Positions 9,133 to 18,817 of a stretch of DNA of 64,000 nucleotides are shown one piece after another. Within the stretch, counting starts at the first letter, position 1, and every line of letters begins with the position of its first letter. Both the position numbers and the translations under genes were made by a program. The notes below the pieces were generated by a model. It ran no database searches and was not told the DNA's origin. It was given only the letters and a program-made list of their open reading frames with translations. Source of the stretch: an uncultured Aquimarina sp. (GTDB lineage Bacteria; Bacteroidota; Bacteroidia; Flavobacteriales; Flavobacteriaceae); assembly GCA_947500545.1 (NCBI GenBank), contig CANMSO010000003.1:372001-436000 (forward strand). Direction: 5' to 3'.

Positions 9133-10053
9133 GTGTTATCAAGCTTTTTTAATAAATCAAAACCTATAAATTATATTGCTGTAGCATTGTATATGGCAAT
9201 TCTATTTTCTACGGCGTATTATAGAAAAGGTTTTGCTTTAGAAAGTTATAGTATATTTCTCTTTCTGGGGGGGATATTGCTATACATATTACCCATGTTG
9301 CTATTGCATTTTATTGCACAAAGAAATGACTTAACCTATAAAGGAACTCATACGATACTTTTATATGCTTTTCTTACAGGGATATTGCCAAATGCATTAA
9401 CAAACATTAGTGTTTTGCTATCAAGCGCATTCGTACTTTTAGGGGTAAGGAATATATTACACTTAAGAAATGGAAAGCATGTTAAAGCCAAGATTTTCAA
9501 TGCTTCTATGTTTATTGGTATTGCCTCGTTAGCTTGTTTTTGGAGTATAGGATTTATAGCCGTGATTTTTTTAGCAATTTTATACTTTGAACCTAAAAAT
9601 TACCGAAACTGGATTATTCCAATAATAGGCCTGGTCACAATATATGTATTTGCCAATTGTTTTACACTACTGTTTTATGATTCGTTTTTTGCGTTTAGTG
9701 ACTATGTAGACCCTATTTCATTCTCATTTCAGAATTACTTCATAAAAGATCAATTATTCTCTACAGGGATATTATCAATTTGTATTTTGTTTTTTCTATC
9801 CCTATACCTAGTCAAATTTAGACGAAAAACAGCCAATACCAAACCCGTACTGCGATTAGTGATTGCATACCTTATTATTGGGATTGGAGTAGCACTTATT
9901 TCACCAGACAAGAATACTTCAGAGTTGTTTTTTATTGCACCTCCTCTTGCTATAATTGGGACTACATACTTAGAAATGGATTATCATCAGTTCGCAAAAG
10001 AGATTAATATATTGGTGTTTTTATTAATTCCGTTTACGGTCTTGCTTTTTTGA
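9133..10053 (+). CDS. Polytopic membrane protein, DUF6427 family
   Basis: 306 residues with nine or ten hydrophobic segments and almost no soluble part. The opening LSSFFNKSKPINYIAV is the family hallmark of DUF6427, found in Flavobacteriia next to DUF6341 and purD. The start is GTG at 9133, with no nearby upstream ATG. Function unknown; conserved pairing with DUF6341 suggests a shared membrane role (inference). Confidence 0.75.
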   Translation: MLSSFFNKSKPINYIAVALYMAILFSTAYYRKGFALESYSIFLFLGGILLYILPMLLLHFIAQRNDLTYKGTHTILLYAFLTGILPNALTNISVLLSSAFVLLGVRNILHLRNGKHVKAKIFNASMFIGIASLACFWSIGFIAVIFLAILYFEPKNYRNWIIPIIGLVTIYVFANCFTLLFYDSFFAFSDYVDPISFSFQNYFIKDQLFSTGILSICILFFLSLYLVKFRRKTANTKPVLRLVIAYLIIGIGVALISPDKNTSELFFIAPPLAIIGTTYLEMDYHQFAKEINILVFLLIPFTVLLF

Positions 10054-10101
10054 TGATTTGGATTGCATCATCTTATATGAAATACTATTACAAAATATAA
10101 T

Positions 10102-10109
10102 ACCTTTGC
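10102..10109 (+). promoter_or_regulatory. -7 element (TACCTTTG) for the DUF4254 gene
   Basis: TACCTTTG followed by C is an exact TAnnTTTG match in the spacer before the DUF4254 gene. Transcription from about 10115 would give a leader of some 80 bases. Confidence 0.6.
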
Positions 10110-10197
10110 ACCAATAATGAGAATAGAGTTGTAGCTCTATCATTAGACGATATACAAATAATAGAATATTTACACATTTTAGAAAATAATAAAGCAC

Positions 10198-10806
10198 ATG
10201 TTTACCAATACAGCAAACGCAATTTTTAAAGAAGTTATAGATAAGTACCATGTGATCGATAGCGTAGATCAGGAATTCTCTAATCCTTATGATAGTAAGT
10301 CACAAGCACTAGAGCATTTGTTATATCGCAAGTGTTGGATCGATACTGTGCAATGGCATTATGAAGACATTATACGCGATCCAGAAATAGATCCTGTGGC
10401 AGCTTTGAAATTGAAAAGACAGATCGATGCCTCTAACCAAGACAGAACAGATATGGTGGAGTATATTGATAGCTATTTTTTAGAACAATATAAAGATGTT
10501 ACTCCAAGAACAAATGCAAGTATTAATACCGAAAGCCCTGCTTGGGGAGTTGATAGATTATCTATTTTGGCACTAAAGGTGTACCACATGCATGAGGAAA
10601 CAGTTAGAGAAGGAGCATCAGATAGCCATAAGGCAGCTTGCCAAAAAAAATTAGACGTTTTGTTAGAGCAGCGTGTAGATTTATCTACAGCAATCGACAC
10701 CTTACTTACCGATATACAAAATGGGGATAAATACATGAAAGTCTATAAACAGATGAAAATGTATAATGATGATGAATTAAACCCAGTATTAAGAGGGGAG
10801 AAATAA
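10198..10806 (+). CDS. DUF4254 family protein
   Basis: 202 residues, soluble, mostly helical. Features: YDSKSQALEHLLYRKCWIDTVQWHYED, DPEIDPVAALKLKRQIDASNQ and PRTNASINTESPAWGVDRLSI. This is the Bacteroidota family DUF4254, usually beside a GT9 heptosyltransferase-like gene, as here. No catalytic motif can be named. The gene context suggests a part in LPS core or lipid-linked sugar assembly (inference). Confidence 0.8.
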   Translation: MFTNTANAIFKEVIDKYHVIDSVDQEFSNPYDSKSQALEHLLYRKCWIDTVQWHYEDIIRDPEIDPVAALKLKRQIDASNQDRTDMVEYIDSYFLEQYKDVTPRTNASINTESPAWGVDRLSILALKVYHMHEETVREGASDSHKAACQKKLDVLLEQRVDLSTAIDTLLTDIQNGDKYMKVYKQMKMYNDDELNPVLRGEK

Positions 10807-10819
10807 TCTGTTTAAAGTC

Positions 10820-10839
10820 CCTTCTCCCTTGGGAGAAGG
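10820..10839. repeat. Palindromic intergenic repeat (REP-like)
   Basis: CCTTCTCCC and GGGAGAAGG pair around a TT loop, followed by TTAGGATGAGAGG. This resembles short dispersed palindromes seen between bacterial genes. It could act as a stem-loop between the DUF4254 and GT9 genes. No copy is seen elsewhere in the window. Confidence 0.5.
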
Positions 10840-10890
10840 TTAGGATGAGAGGATTTTCGTATTCAATCATTTTCAAGATAAATATACTTT

Positions 10891-11964
10891 TTGAGTAAGA
10901 ATAGACCAATATCTAAAGACATTAAATCCCCCTATGGGGGTGAAACGAACGTTCTCGTGATTCGTCTTTCTGCTATGGGTGATGTGGCAATGACTGTTCC
11001 GGTATTGAGAACATTCAGGGCGACCTATCCTGATGTTAAATTAACCGTACTTACCAGAAAGTTTTTTGAGCCAATATTTTCAGATATAGAAAATCTTGAG
11101 GTGCATCATGCAGATGTTACCAAAAAACATAAAGGAGTATTAGGACTTACCAGACTTAGTGGCGAACTACTAAAATTGGGGATTGATGCTGTTGCAGATT
11201 TGCATAATGTATTACGATCAAATGTTTTGAAAACTTTGTTTTCACTCAAAGGAATAAAAGTTGTTCAGATTGATAAAGGAAGGGCAGAAAAAAAAGCGCT
11301 AACCAGATCTCAGAATAAAGAGTTTAAACAATTAAAAACAACGCACCAGCGTTATGCAGATGTTTTTGATGCGCTAGGATATCCAATTGACCTAAAAAAT
11401 CACAAGTTTCCGAAAAAACAATCACTTACGCCTAATATCCAGGCGTTGACTCAAAACTCTACTAAGAAATGGTTAGGAATCGCTCCCTTTGCTCAATACG
11501 AAAGCAAGACTTACCCTTTGAAGTTGATGGTTGAGGTGATTGATGAATTGGATAAAGGAGATCAGTTTGAAATTTTTCTTTTTGGAGGAGGGAAACGAGA
11601 AACCGATATTCTAAATAACATTAGTAGTAAGTATAAAAACGTCACCAATGTAGCTAGCAAATTATCTTTTGAAGAAGAGCTTAGGCTAATTGGTAATTTG
11701 GACGCTATGTTATCTATGGATAGCGGTAATGCTCATCTAGCTGCCATGTATAACGTGCCTACTATTACACTTTGGGGAGTAACGCACCCTTTTGCTGGTT
11801 TTATGCCGTTTGGGCAACCTATAGAACGTGCAATATTACCAAATCTAGCTAAATATGATCAAATTCCAATATCTATCTATGGTAACAAAGTGCCACCAGG
11901 ATATCAAAAAGTGATGCATTCTATTAAGCCTAAAACTGTCTTAGACGCTATTAATAAATTGTAG
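10891..11964 (+). CDS. Glycosyltransferase family 9 (heptosyltransferase-like)
   Basis: 357 residues. NVLVIRLSAMGDVAMTVPVL near the N-terminus is the GT9 hallmark; LFGGGKRETDI and SMDSGNAHLAAMYNVPTITLWG form the C-terminal nucleotide-sugar site of the GT-B fold. Such enzymes add heptose or a similar sugar to LPS core on the cytoplasmic face. The start is TTG at 10891, giving about 20 extra residues before the usual start; there is no in-frame ATG before MGDVAM. Linked to DUF4254 upstream. Confidence 0.88.
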   Translation: MSKNRPISKDIKSPYGGETNVLVIRLSAMGDVAMTVPVLRTFRATYPDVKLTVLTRKFFEPIFSDIENLEVHHADVTKKHKGVLGLTRLSGELLKLGIDAVADLHNVLRSNVLKTLFSLKGIKVVQIDKGRAEKKALTRSQNKEFKQLKTTHQRYADVFDALGYPIDLKNHKFPKKQSLTPNIQALTQNSTKKWLGIAPFAQYESKTYPLKLMVEVIDELDKGDQFEIFLFGGGKRETDILNNISSKYKNVTNVASKLSFEEELRLIGNLDAMLSMDSGNAHLAAMYNVPTITLWGVTHPFAGFMPFGQPIERAILPNLAKYDQIPISIYGNKVPPGYQKVMHSIKPKTVLDAINKL

Positions 11965-11977
11965 TTATGTAATAACA

Positions 11978-11992
11978 TTCGCCTTAAGCGAA
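11978..11992. repeat. Short hairpin TTCGC-CTTAA-GCGAA between convergent genes
   Basis: Five-base stem in a 37-bp convergent spacer, followed by ATCGAAGG. Similar 'ttcgc..gcgaaatcgaagg' strings are common intergenic repeats in flavobacteria (recalled, not checked). Too weak to call a terminator. Confidence 0.3.
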
Positions 11993-12001
11993 ATCGAAGG
12001 G

Positions 12002-13054
12002 CTAAACATCATCAAAATCAATTTTGATTGATTCGGTAGTAGGATGCGCCTGGCACGCTAATACAAGACCTTCTGCTATTTCACCATCAGTTAGAATACT
12101 ATTTTTTTCCATCACAGCAGTACCTTCTACAACTTTACAAATGCAAGAACTACATACACCCCCTTGACACGAATAGGGAGCATCTATATCTTCATCAAGA
12201 GCGGCGTCAAGAATAGTTTTCTTTTGATCCATAGTAAAGCTAAACTCTTCATCATCTACAATAACAGTAATATTGGTCTTTCCCTCTAGATTTGCATCAA
12301 TTTCGGTTTCTTCAGTGCTACTAGTGAATAATTCAAAATTCACTTTATCTTTTTCAATACCATTCCCTACAAGAATAGTGGTAACCATATTAATCATGTC
12401 TTCAGGACCACATAGATAGAACGCATCAAATGAGGTGTCCTTGAACTTGTTTTTTAAAACATAATTCACAGTTGGCTTTTCAATTCTACCAAAATGAGCA
12501 TTATCTTCCTGGCTTCGGCTATATACAAATTCGATAAACAAACGATCTGGATAGGTAGATTGAAGCGCTAAAAGTTCTGAACGAAATATAGTTTCTTCTG
12601 GAGTTTTATTACCATATACCAATACAAAGCGACTATTCGACTCTTCTTCTAGCACAGCCTTTATCATACTCATTACAGGAGTAATACCGCTACCGGCGGC
12701 AAATGCAGCATATGCACCTGTTACTGCTGAGTTTGTTTTAAGAAGAAAGTTGCCTTCTGGAGGGTGCACCTCAAGTACATCTCCTTCCTTTAATTTGTTA
12801 TTTGCTACGACAGAAAAAGTACCGTCTGGGATTTCCTTCACAGCTACTTTAAGATCACCGCTTTTAGGAGAACTGCAAATAGAATACGCTCTACGTACTT
12901 CTTTTCCTTCGATTTCAGTTTTTAAGGTAATATATTGACCTGGAACAAAAGAATAGGTATCCTTAAATTCTGATGGCACATCAAAGGCAATCGAAACCGC
13001 CTGAGGTGTTTCTCTTGTTATATCTTTTATATGTAGGGTTTGAAAATCCGGCAT
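12002..13054 (-). CDS. Ferredoxin/flavodoxin-NAD(P)H reductase with 2Fe-2S domain (PaaE-like)
   Basis: 350 residues in three domains. FAD-binding barrel: SFVPGQYITLKTEIEGKEVRRAYSICSSP with the RxYS motif. NAD(P)-binding domain: AAGSGITPVMSMIKAVLEE and YLCGPEDM. C-terminal plant-type ferredoxin domain: cluster cysteines in PYSCQGGVCSSCICKV plus a fourth in LVLACQAHP. This order is that of PaaE, the reductase of phenylacetyl-CoA epoxidase, but no paa oxygenase genes are nearby, so the partner is unknown. It could serve another di-iron or desaturase system. Confidence 0.85.
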   Translation of the reverse strand: MPDFQTLHIKDITRETPQAVSIAFDVPSEFKDTYSFVPGQYITLKTEIEGKEVRRAYSICSSPKSGDLKVAVKEIPDGTFSVVANNKLKEGDVLEVHPPEGNFLLKTNSAVTGAYAAFAAGSGITPVMSMIKAVLEEESNSRFVLVYGNKTPEETIFRSELLALQSTYPDRLFIEFVYSRSQEDNAHFGRIEKPTVNYVLKNKFKDTSFDAFYLCGPEDMINMVTTILVGNGIEKDKVNFELFTSSTEETEIDANLEGKTNITVIVDDEEFSFTMDQKKTILDAALDEDIDAPYSCQGGVCSSCICKVVEGTAVMEKNSILTDGEIAEGLVLACQAHPTTESIKIDFDDV

Positions 13055-13166
13055 TACAATAATTTAATGAAATTCTAATTTGAAAGTTCTTTAGCTAAGA
13101 GGCGTTCAAATTAGATAATTGAATTACTCCCAATACTATATTAGGATTGTGTTTTTAAATTTTTGA

Positions 13167-13174
13167 CAAAAATA
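13167..13174 (-). promoter_or_regulatory. -7 element (TATTTTTG on -) for the ferredoxin reductase gene
   Basis: Minus-strand TATTTTTG, an exact TAnnTTTG match about 113 bp before the start codon, in the divergent spacer with the DUF5687 gene. No clear -33 element. Confidence 0.45.
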
Positions 13175-13280
13175 ACAAATGCAACAAGAGCATTTAGAAT
13201 TTAAGAGAAAAATTAATTATCTGAATTGATTTTGTAACAAAATTTCATTTTTGATTACTAAATAATTAAACACTTTCAAC

Positions 13281-14756
13281 ATGTTCAAACATTTTATCAC
13301 CTTACAATGGAAATCCTTTTGGAGATCTGCATCAATGACTTCAGGGCTTTTCATGAAGCTTTTCATGGGGTTTTGGGCAGTATGGCTTATCATAATGATG
13401 GTTTCTGGAGGAGCAGGAGCTTTTTTCTATATCAAAAAAGAACTATCCCTTGATCCATTACAGGTAGTAAATAGATTTTTGATCTATTGGGTGATTGCCG
13501 ATCTAATTTTTAGGTATGCTCTTCAAAAAATGCCAGTGATTAATATTAAGCCATTATTACTTTTACCATTTAAGAAAAAGAAAATCGTCTCTTTTGCTTT
13601 TGGCAAAACAGTGCTCTCTTTTTTTAATATTGTGCATGCATTTTTTTTCATTCCTTTTTCAATATTGTTGGTGGCCGAAGGCAATCACCCTTTAGGTAAT
13701 GTCATACTTTGGAATATTGGACTTATAGCAATTATTTATTCGAGTAACTTTCTAAATATACTTCTTAACAAAAAAGATAACCTCATCTTTTTGGTGGGTG
13801 GTATTGTTGCTATTTTAATAGGACTACAATATTTTGGTTATTTTGATATCACAGTATATACAGCTCCATTTTTTCAAGGGTTATATGACTCATGGATTAT
13901 TGTCTTAATTCCAGTAGTAGTTCTTATTATATTACTTGCCCTTTCTTTTAGATCTTTTGTATTTGATCTGTATCTGGATGCAGGGTTAGCCTCAAAATCT
14001 AAAGACATTAAGACGGAAAACCTCGATTGGTTAAATCGATTCGGAAAAACGGCTACTTTTTTGAAAAATGATATTAAACTTATAAAACGAAATAAAAGAG
14101 CAAGATCTACTGTTTTGGTAAGCGTTCTGTTTTTGTTTTATGGGTTGTTGTTTTTTACTGGGTCTGTAGAGCAATATGATGGTCCGGTTTTTAGGATTTT
14201 TGCGGCCATTTTTGTTACAGGAGGATTTCTCTTAAGTTTTGGGCAATTTGTACCAAGTTGGGATAGCTCATATTACCCACTTATGATGAGTCAGAATATC
14301 AAATACAAAGAATATTTGTCTTCTAAATGGTGGTTGATGGTAATCGCTACTTTGATATCTACAGTTTTGGCATCAGGATATTTATATTACGGGTGGGAGG
14401 TATACTTAGCAATTATTGTTGGAGCCATCTATAATATTGGCGTAAATTCTCATGTAGTATTATGGGCAGGTGCGTATGTCAAAACCCCAATAGATCTTAC
14501 TAGCAATAAAAAAGCATTTGGCGACAGACAGGCCTTTAATACAAAAACCCTTTTATTATCATTGCCTAAAATGGTTTTACCAATGATACTGTATGCGATT
14601 GGGCATTATGCCTATAGTCCTTATGCCGGATATGCATTGGTAACAATAGCAGGAATAGCAGGATTTGCATTTAAAGACAAGGTTTTTGATAAAATCGAAA
14701 GCATATATAGATCAGAAAAGTATAAAACCATTGTGGCTTATAAACAAAAAAACTAA
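13281..14756 (+). CDS. ABC transporter permease, DUF5687 family
   Basis: 491 residues, about ten to twelve hydrophobic segments. It opens with MFKHFITLQWKSFWRSASM, a pattern typical of the Bacteroidota family DUF5687 of ABC-2-like permeases. The ATPase gene starts five bases after its stop, so the two make one exporter. Substrate unknown. Confidence 0.85.
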   Translation: MFKHFITLQWKSFWRSASMTSGLFMKLFMGFWAVWLIIMMVSGGAGAFFYIKKELSLDPLQVVNRFLIYWVIADLIFRYALQKMPVINIKPLLLLPFKKKKIVSFAFGKTVLSFFNIVHAFFFIPFSILLVAEGNHPLGNVILWNIGLIAIIYSSNFLNILLNKKDNLIFLVGGIVAILIGLQYFGYFDITVYTAPFFQGLYDSWIIVLIPVVVLIILLALSFRSFVFDLYLDAGLASKSKDIKTENLDWLNRFGKTATFLKNDIKLIKRNKRARSTVLVSVLFLFYGLLFFTGSVEQYDGPVFRIFAAIFVTGGFLLSFGQFVPSWDSSYYPLMMSQNIKYKEYLSSKWWLMVIATLISTVLASGYLYYGWEVYLAIIVGAIYNIGVNSHVVLWAGAYVKTPIDLTSNKKAFGDRQAFNTKTLLLSLPKMVLPMILYAIGHYAYSPYAGYALVTIAGIAGFAFKDKVFDKIESIYRSEKYKTIVAYKQKN

Positions 14757-14761
14757 AAAGG

Positions 14762-15457
14762 ATGATAGCAGTACATAATCTTACTAAAACATATACAGGA
14801 AATACAGTTTTAAATATTGATCATCTAGAAATACCAAAAGGAAATAGCTTTGGGCTTGTAGGTAATAATGGTGCGGGTAAAACGACGTTATTTAGCGCAT
14901 TACTTGATCTTATTAAGCCAACATCGGGACATATCGAAAACAATGGAATTAAAGTAAATGAGAGTGAAGAATGGAAATCCGTTACCGCAGCATTTATTGA
15001 CGAAACATTCCTTATTGGATATCTTACAGCAGAGGAATATTTTTATTTCATTGGTGAGCTACGAGGGCAAAATAAAGCAGATGTAGATGCATTACTATCT
15101 AATTTTGAAGATTTTTTTCACGGAGAAATCCTGGGGCAAAAGAAATACCTTAGGGATTTATCTAAAGGAAATCAAAAGAAAGTTGGGATTATAGCATCGT
15201 TTATTGGCAATCCAGAAGTTATTATTCTAGACGAACCATTTGCTAATCTAGACCCAACAACGCAAATACGCTTAAAAAAAATAATTAAAGAACTATCTGC
15301 TAATCCAGAAATTACGGTATTAGTATCGAGTCATGATCTTATGCATGTTACAGAGGTATGTGATCGTATCGTGGTGTTGGATAAAGGTGAAGTAGTAAAA
15401 GATATTGCAACTTCTGAGGAAACACTAAAAGAATTAGAAGCACATTTCAATAAATAG
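14762..15457 (+). CDS. ABC transporter ATP-binding protein
   Basis: 231 residues, a single nucleotide-binding domain. Walker A is GNNGAGKTT, the signature is LSKGNQKKVG, Walker B is VIILDEPFANLD, and the switch His lies in VSSHDLMH. It is the ATPase partner of the permease just upstream. The signature has LSKGN in place of the common LSGGQ, usual for this exporter branch. Confidence 0.92.
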   Translation: MIAVHNLTKTYTGNTVLNIDHLEIPKGNSFGLVGNNGAGKTTLFSALLDLIKPTSGHIENNGIKVNESEEWKSVTAAFIDETFLIGYLTAEEYFYFIGELRGQNKADVDALLSNFEDFFHGEILGQKKYLRDLSKGNQKKVGIIASFIGNPEVIILDEPFANLDPTTQIRLKKIIKELSANPEITVLVSSHDLMHVTEVCDRIVVLDKGEVVKDIATSEETLKELEAHFNK

Positions 15458-15684
15458 CATCGAACATAGAAGCCGAAGTAAGGTTTTATGCTGCATATTA
15501 CATTTCCTACTGTTAGTAAATTTACAGAACGCAACAAAATCAATCTTTGGAGATAGAAAAATTTGTTAACAACCTGTTTTTTAAGGAAAGAAATGTATTT
15601 TTACGACTCACATAGTATTTTTGTGTACATATAACACACTAAAAAGTAAGATTTTTAGTTATCACACTTATAAATTATCTGGGT

Positions 15685-18321
15685 TTGGGAAGAAAAATAT
15701 CACAAATCACGCTGGTATTGCTTTTGGCTATTGTAGGATTTGCGTGTTCTCGTAAAAAAGACAAATTCGTAAATCGTGCCTGGCATGATGTTACTACAAA
15801 AAATAACACCATATATAACGGTCGCTTGGCTTTTGATAAAGGTCAGGAAGAACTCATACAGTCCTATAAAGATAACTATTGGGAGTTATTGCCAATAGAA
15901 AGAATGATTGTAAGTGAAGATGTTAGATTACCTAATGAGGTGTTAAATCAAAATTTTGATAAAGCCGAGGAAAAAGCAGTAAAGGCAATCCAAAAACATA
16001 GTATGCTAATTGACGGTAAGGAACGTAATCCTAAAGTAGATGAAGCATTTTTGTTATTAGGTAAAGCAAGATACTTCGAACAACGTTTTATTCCGGCATT
16101 GGAAGCGTTTAACTACATTTTATATAAATATCCAACAAGTAATACGATTAACCATGCCAAAGTTTGGAAAGCCAAAACCAATCTGCGCCTGGATAATAAT
16201 GAAAAGGCAATTGAGGATCTAAACAGAATGATCGAGCAAGAATATATGGAGCCTCAGGATTATGCAGATGCAGTTGCAATGATGGCCCAAGCTTATATTA
16301 ATCTTCAATTAAAGGATTCTGCAATAACTTATATTAATAAAGCAGCTATTCACACCAGAAAATTTGAAGAAAAAGGACGTTACTTATATATAAAAGGGCA
16401 GTTGCTTAATCAGTTGGGTTATAAAGACAGTGCTAATTATGCCTTTGATCAAGTAATAGAACTGAACAGAAGAACACCCAGAAGATATTTATTAAACGCG
16501 CATATGGCTAAAGCGCGAAATTTTAAATACGATATCGGAAACAAGGAAGAGTTTTTAGAATTATTAACGGATCTTGAAGAAAACCGCGAAAACAGACCTT
16601 TTTTAGATAAAATATACAACCAAAAAGCTGTCTATTTCAAGAATTTAGACTCTATTGATTTGGCGATAGACTATTATAATAAATCATTACGCACAAATTC
16701 TGATGATAAGCATTTAGAATCCCTTAATTATTACACTCTTGGAGATATTAATTTTGACAGAAAAGAATATGCAACGGCAGGAGCGTATTATGATAGCACT
16801 CTTCAAAGAATGGTTGTGAATTCTAAAAAATATAGGGTACTAAAGAAAAAAAGGGTGAACCTGGATGATGTTATTTTGTATGAAGGTATTGCTAAAACAA
16901 ATGATAGTATTTTAACCGCAGTGGCCATGTCGCCACAAGAAAGGTTAGCTTATTATCTTGAATATACTGAAAAACTAAAAGCAAAGGCCGTCGCAGCCGA
17001 AAAGGCCGAAGAAATAGCAAAAATCAAAGGACAACTTCCGGTTGAACAAAAATACAGACAACCCGGTTCTGGGTTAGCAGTAGATAGTAAAGGCCCAAAG
17101 GCAGACGGAAAATTTTATTTCTATAATCAAACAACCGTTGCTTATGGAAAAACTGCATTTAAAAGAACTTTTGGGAATCGCGAGTTACAAGATAACTGGA
17201 AGGTTTCTAGTATTTCTAATCCAGGCGCGGCTATAACAGAAAAAGAGGAGAGGCCAGAAGAATACTCTATTGAAACTGACCCAACTTTTGATCCGCAAAC
17301 TTACATTGCCCAGCTTCCTACTGATCAAGGCAAATTAGATACGCTTAAAACAGACAGAAACTTTGCCTATTACCAACTGGGAGTAATCTATAAAGAAAAA
17401 TTCCAAGAGTATGGCTTAGCTACGGATAAGTTTGAAAATTTACTACAAAGCGAACCAGAAGAACGTTTAATTGTTCCTTCAAAATACAACCTGTATAAGA
17501 TCTATTTGGTTCAAGGAGATGTTTCAAAATCCAATGCATTAAAACAAGATATTATTAATAATCATGGAGATTCCAGGTACGCAAAGATTCTTCAAAACCC
17601 AGATGAAGAGTTAAAAGGCGATCAAAACAGTCCAGAATCAATGTATAATAGATTGTATAAGGATTTTCAGAATCAGAAATACGCATCGGTTATTCAAAAA
17701 AGTGATGAGCTTATTACCAAATTTGGTGGAGAAGATGAGTTTTTACCAAAGTTTGAACTTTTAAAAGCACAAGCGATAGGACGTTATCGAGGTTTTGAGG
17801 CATATAAGCAATCCTTAAACTATGTAGCCCTTAATTATCCTCAAAGCCCTGAAGGTAAAAAAGCACAGCTCATCTACCAGGTTACAATCCCACAAATAGA
17901 AAATGATATATTTTTGACAGGGGTTGACGAAGAGGAGAATCATAAATTAATTTATGCTTTTTCAACTTTTGGCAATAATCAATCACTAGCATTAAAAGAA
18001 AAAATAGAAAATATTATCAAGGAACTTAGGTATGATAAAATGAAAGTTTCGTTAGATATATATAATAAAGACGTACAGTTTGTAGTTGTACATACAAAAA
18101 GAAATAAGTTAGGTGCAAGTGGTTTTGGTGAATTACTAACACTAGGTAAAACTGAAGATACCCGAGGAGTGGACTTAACAAAATGGAACAGAAAAAAGAA
18201 ATATTATAAAAAAGTTGATGATGCCTATTTCACAATAGCATCTCCTAATTACAGAATTCTTCAGATTCATAAGAATCTGGAAAATTATAATACAGAACCA
18301 GAAATAGAAGAAACAGAGTAA
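15685..18321 (+). CDS. sprE: T9SS/gliding lipoprotein SprE (PorW-like), TPR-rich
   Basis: 878 residues. Signal peptide with lipidation site at Cys21 (IVGFAC). The mature start (SRKKDKFVNRAWHDVTTKNN then YNGRLAFDKGQEEL) is characteristic of SprE/PorW, a periplasmic lipoprotein needed for type IX secretion and gliding. TPR-like helical repeats run from about residue 100 to 400 and again from about 560 to 740. The start is TTG. It precedes bactofilin and the ATP synthase cluster, an order I recall from other Flavobacteriia. A possible -7 element TATTTTTG lies at 15616-15623. Confidence 0.88.
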   Translation: MGRKISQITLVLLLAIVGFACSRKKDKFVNRAWHDVTTKNNTIYNGRLAFDKGQEELIQSYKDNYWELLPIERMIVSEDVRLPNEVLNQNFDKAEEKAVKAIQKHSMLIDGKERNPKVDEAFLLLGKARYFEQRFIPALEAFNYILYKYPTSNTINHAKVWKAKTNLRLDNNEKAIEDLNRMIEQEYMEPQDYADAVAMMAQAYINLQLKDSAITYINKAAIHTRKFEEKGRYLYIKGQLLNQLGYKDSANYAFDQVIELNRRTPRRYLLNAHMAKARNFKYDIGNKEEFLELLTDLEENRENRPFLDKIYNQKAVYFKNLDSIDLAIDYYNKSLRTNSDDKHLESLNYYTLGDINFDRKEYATAGAYYDSTLQRMVVNSKKYRVLKKKRVNLDDVILYEGIAKTNDSILTAVAMSPQERLAYYLEYTEKLKAKAVAAEKAEEIAKIKGQLPVEQKYRQPGSGLAVDSKGPKADGKFYFYNQTTVAYGKTAFKRTFGNRELQDNWKVSSISNPGAAITEKEERPEEYSIETDPTFDPQTYIAQLPTDQGKLDTLKTDRNFAYYQLGVIYKEKFQEYGLATDKFENLLQSEPEERLIVPSKYNLYKIYLVQGDVSKSNALKQDIINNHGDSRYAKILQNPDEELKGDQNSPESMYNRLYKDFQNQKYASVIQKSDELITKFGGEDEFLPKFELLKAQAIGRYRGFEAYKQSLNYVALNYPQSPEGKKAQLIYQVTIPQIENDIFLTGVDEEENHKLIYAFSTFGNNQSLALKEKIENIIKELRYDKMKVSLDIYNKDVQFVVVHTKRNKLGASGFGELLTLGKTEDTRGVDLTKWNRKKKYYKKVDDAYFTIASPNYRILQIHKNLENYNTEPEIEETE

Positions 18322-18343
18322 TAACTTAATCCCCCTATATATT

Positions 18344-18817
18344 ATGTTTTCAGATAACAAAAAAGGAAGAGACCAAGGAAGTATGACCGATTTTTCACGC
18401 AATCAAAACAAAATTTCAGAAGGAACAAAGATCGTTGGAGATATTGTTTCTGAAGGAGGCTTTAGAATAGAAGGTACTATCGAAGGAACGTTTAAAACAA
18501 CGGGCAAAGTAGTTGTAGGATCATCCGGGTTTATTAAAGGCACATTAGAGTGCTCAGATGCAGATTTTGAAGGTAAATTTGCAGGAACACTTGTAGTGTC
18601 AAATACCTTATCCTTAAAACCAACTGCACACATTGAAGGCGAAGTTACCGTAGGTAAATTAGCAGTAGAGCCGGGAGCAAACTTTAATGCATCTTGTTCT
18701 ATGAAAGGTGGTGTAAAATCTTTAAGTAAGCCAAGTGAACAAAAAACAGGACAACCACAATCAGGAGGACAACCAGCTAGATCAGGGCAACCGCAAGGAC
18801 AAGGGAAATCAGCTTAA
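18344..18817 (+). CDS. Bactofilin (polymer-forming cytoskeletal protein)
   Basis: 157 residues. The core (about residues 25-115) has the glycine-rich beta-helix rungs of bactofilins: GTKIVGDIVSEGGFRIEGTI, GFIKGTLECSDADFEG, HIEGEVTVGKL. Bactofilins self-assemble into nucleotide-free filaments in cell shape or envelope roles. The last 28 residues are a Gln/Gly/Ser/Pro low-complexity tail whose coding DNA overlaps the next gene in another frame by 83 bp. Confidence 0.93.
   Translation: MFSDNKKGRDQGSMTDFSRNQNKISEGTKIVGDIVSEGGFRIEGTIEGTFKTTGKVVVGSSGFIKGTLECSDADFEGKFAGTLVVSNTLSLKPTAHIEGEVTVGKLAVEPGANFNASCSMKGGVKSLSKPSEQKTGQPQSGGQPARSGQPQGQGKSA

Noticed and set aside
12002..13054. Phenylacetate breakdown cluster
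   Set aside because: Only the reductase-like gene is present; no paaABCD or paaG/Z genes stand next to it.
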